From contig JALVEJ010000089.1 of the NCBI GenBank assembly GCA_027031025.1, forward strand, positions 1 through 13,290: a DNA stretch of 13,290 nucleotides, read 5' to 3'. Made by a program: the position numbers and the translations under genes. The stretch is from Flavobacteriales bacterium. GTDB taxonomy: Bacteria > Bacteroidota > Bacteroidia > Flavobacteriales > Flavobacteriaceae. The notes below the pieces were generated by a model. The model saw only the letters and a program-made list of their open reading frames with translations. It had not been told where the DNA came from and did not search any database. Positions 12,983-13,290 of this stretch are shown here, piece after piece. Positions within the stretch are counted from its first letter, which is position 1. Each line of letters begins with the position of its first letter.

Positions 12983-13290
12983 TCAAAACAAAACTTTCGT
13001 CCTAAAAATTTTACCCCAAACGCTTTGCACACGACAAATCAAAACATGTTTTTGCCAAGCCGGTAACCGGATTTCCAATGTTTTTTGATGTAAATTTTTT
13101 GAGGCATAAATGACTTTTCCATCCACATCAAAAATTTCTATATGTTGGATAGTTTCAGGGGAAATAATTACCAATTTATCATCTTGTTTGTAAACTTTGG
13201 CTTCTAATGTATTTTCATGATTTATTCCAAGTGTTTGGTCGGTAATGACCAATTCAAACCGGTCGTTTACTTCACCTTGAACGGCATTAA
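12983..13290 (-). CDS. C-terminal end of a T9SS (type A sorting domain) secreted protein, partial
   Basis: The minus-strand frame ends at TGA (12985-12983) and stays open to the window edge, so at least 101 residues are present and the N-terminal part lies outside. The visible chain starts NAVQGEVNDRFELVIT, a common linker ('..G..NDRF.L.I') before Por secretion tails, then shows the type A sorting domain: VYKQDDKLVIIS, IQHIEIFDVDGKVIYAS, LEIRLPAWQKHVLICRV and the final K-V-L-F. By family knowledge this domain of about 70-80 residues directs proteins through the type IX secretion system, is removed by PorU and allows surface attachment. What the passenger does cannot be said. A TTG at 13252 is an internal leucine codon: the conserved DRFEL straddles it. 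Confidence 0.9.
   Translation of the reverse strand, partial: NAVQGEVNDRFELVITDQTLGINHENTLEAKVYKQDDKLVIISPETIQHIEIFDVDGKVIYASKNLHQKTLEIRLPAWQKHVLICRVQSVWGKIFRTKVLF

Overview
The window looks like a chromosomal segment of a Bacteroidota (Flavobacteriia-like) bacterium. The evidence is an AT-rich sequence, promoters of the TAnnTTTG type with almost no Shine-Dalgarno sequences, a TonB-dependent receptor with an N-terminal carboxypeptidase-regulatory-like domain, a membrane-anchored LytTR regulator, and the C-terminal type IX secretion sorting domain of a secreted protein at the right edge. Genus and species cannot be read from the sequence. I see no tRNA, rRNA, CRISPR array, insertion sequence or phage gene.

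Layout, left to right. (1) 1-396, plus strand: the 3' end of cysS (cysteinyl-tRNA synthetase), then a small DUF2905 membrane protein. (2) 421-3406, minus strand: a tight three-gene run, transcribed as CapA-like phosphoesterase, then a PlsC-type acyltransferase, then a rhodanese/metallo-beta-lactamase persulfide dioxygenase-like fusion. (3) 3494-4927, plus strand: an adrenodoxin-reductase-like FAD oxidoreductase, divergent from that run. It ends at a strong bidirectional terminator shared with (4). (4) 4977-6227, minus strand: a U32-family protein resembling the tRNA hydroxylase TrhP. (5) 6364-9740, minus strand: a LytTR regulator with four membrane segments, and downstream of it a TonB-dependent receptor whose promoter carries a clear inverted repeat. 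(6) 9974-12781, plus strand: a YciA-like acyl-CoA thioesterase and a membrane-anchored penicillin-acylase-family Ntn hydrolase, probably one operon. (7) 12983-13290, minus strand: the C-terminal end of a T9SS cargo protein cut by the window edge.

Most genes are housekeeping or common envelope functions, and I do not see an obviously new multi-gene system. The points most worth a second look are regulatory: the operator-like repeats at the receptor and LytTR promoters, back-to-back overlapping divergent promoters at 3430-3468, and a stop codon embedded in a bidirectional terminator. Two apparent start codons (TTG at 9926 and at 13252) are not real starts. A window-wide excess of the tetranucleotide CCGG and near-absence of GGCC is also notable. 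Intergenic stretches are all shorter than 300 bases.
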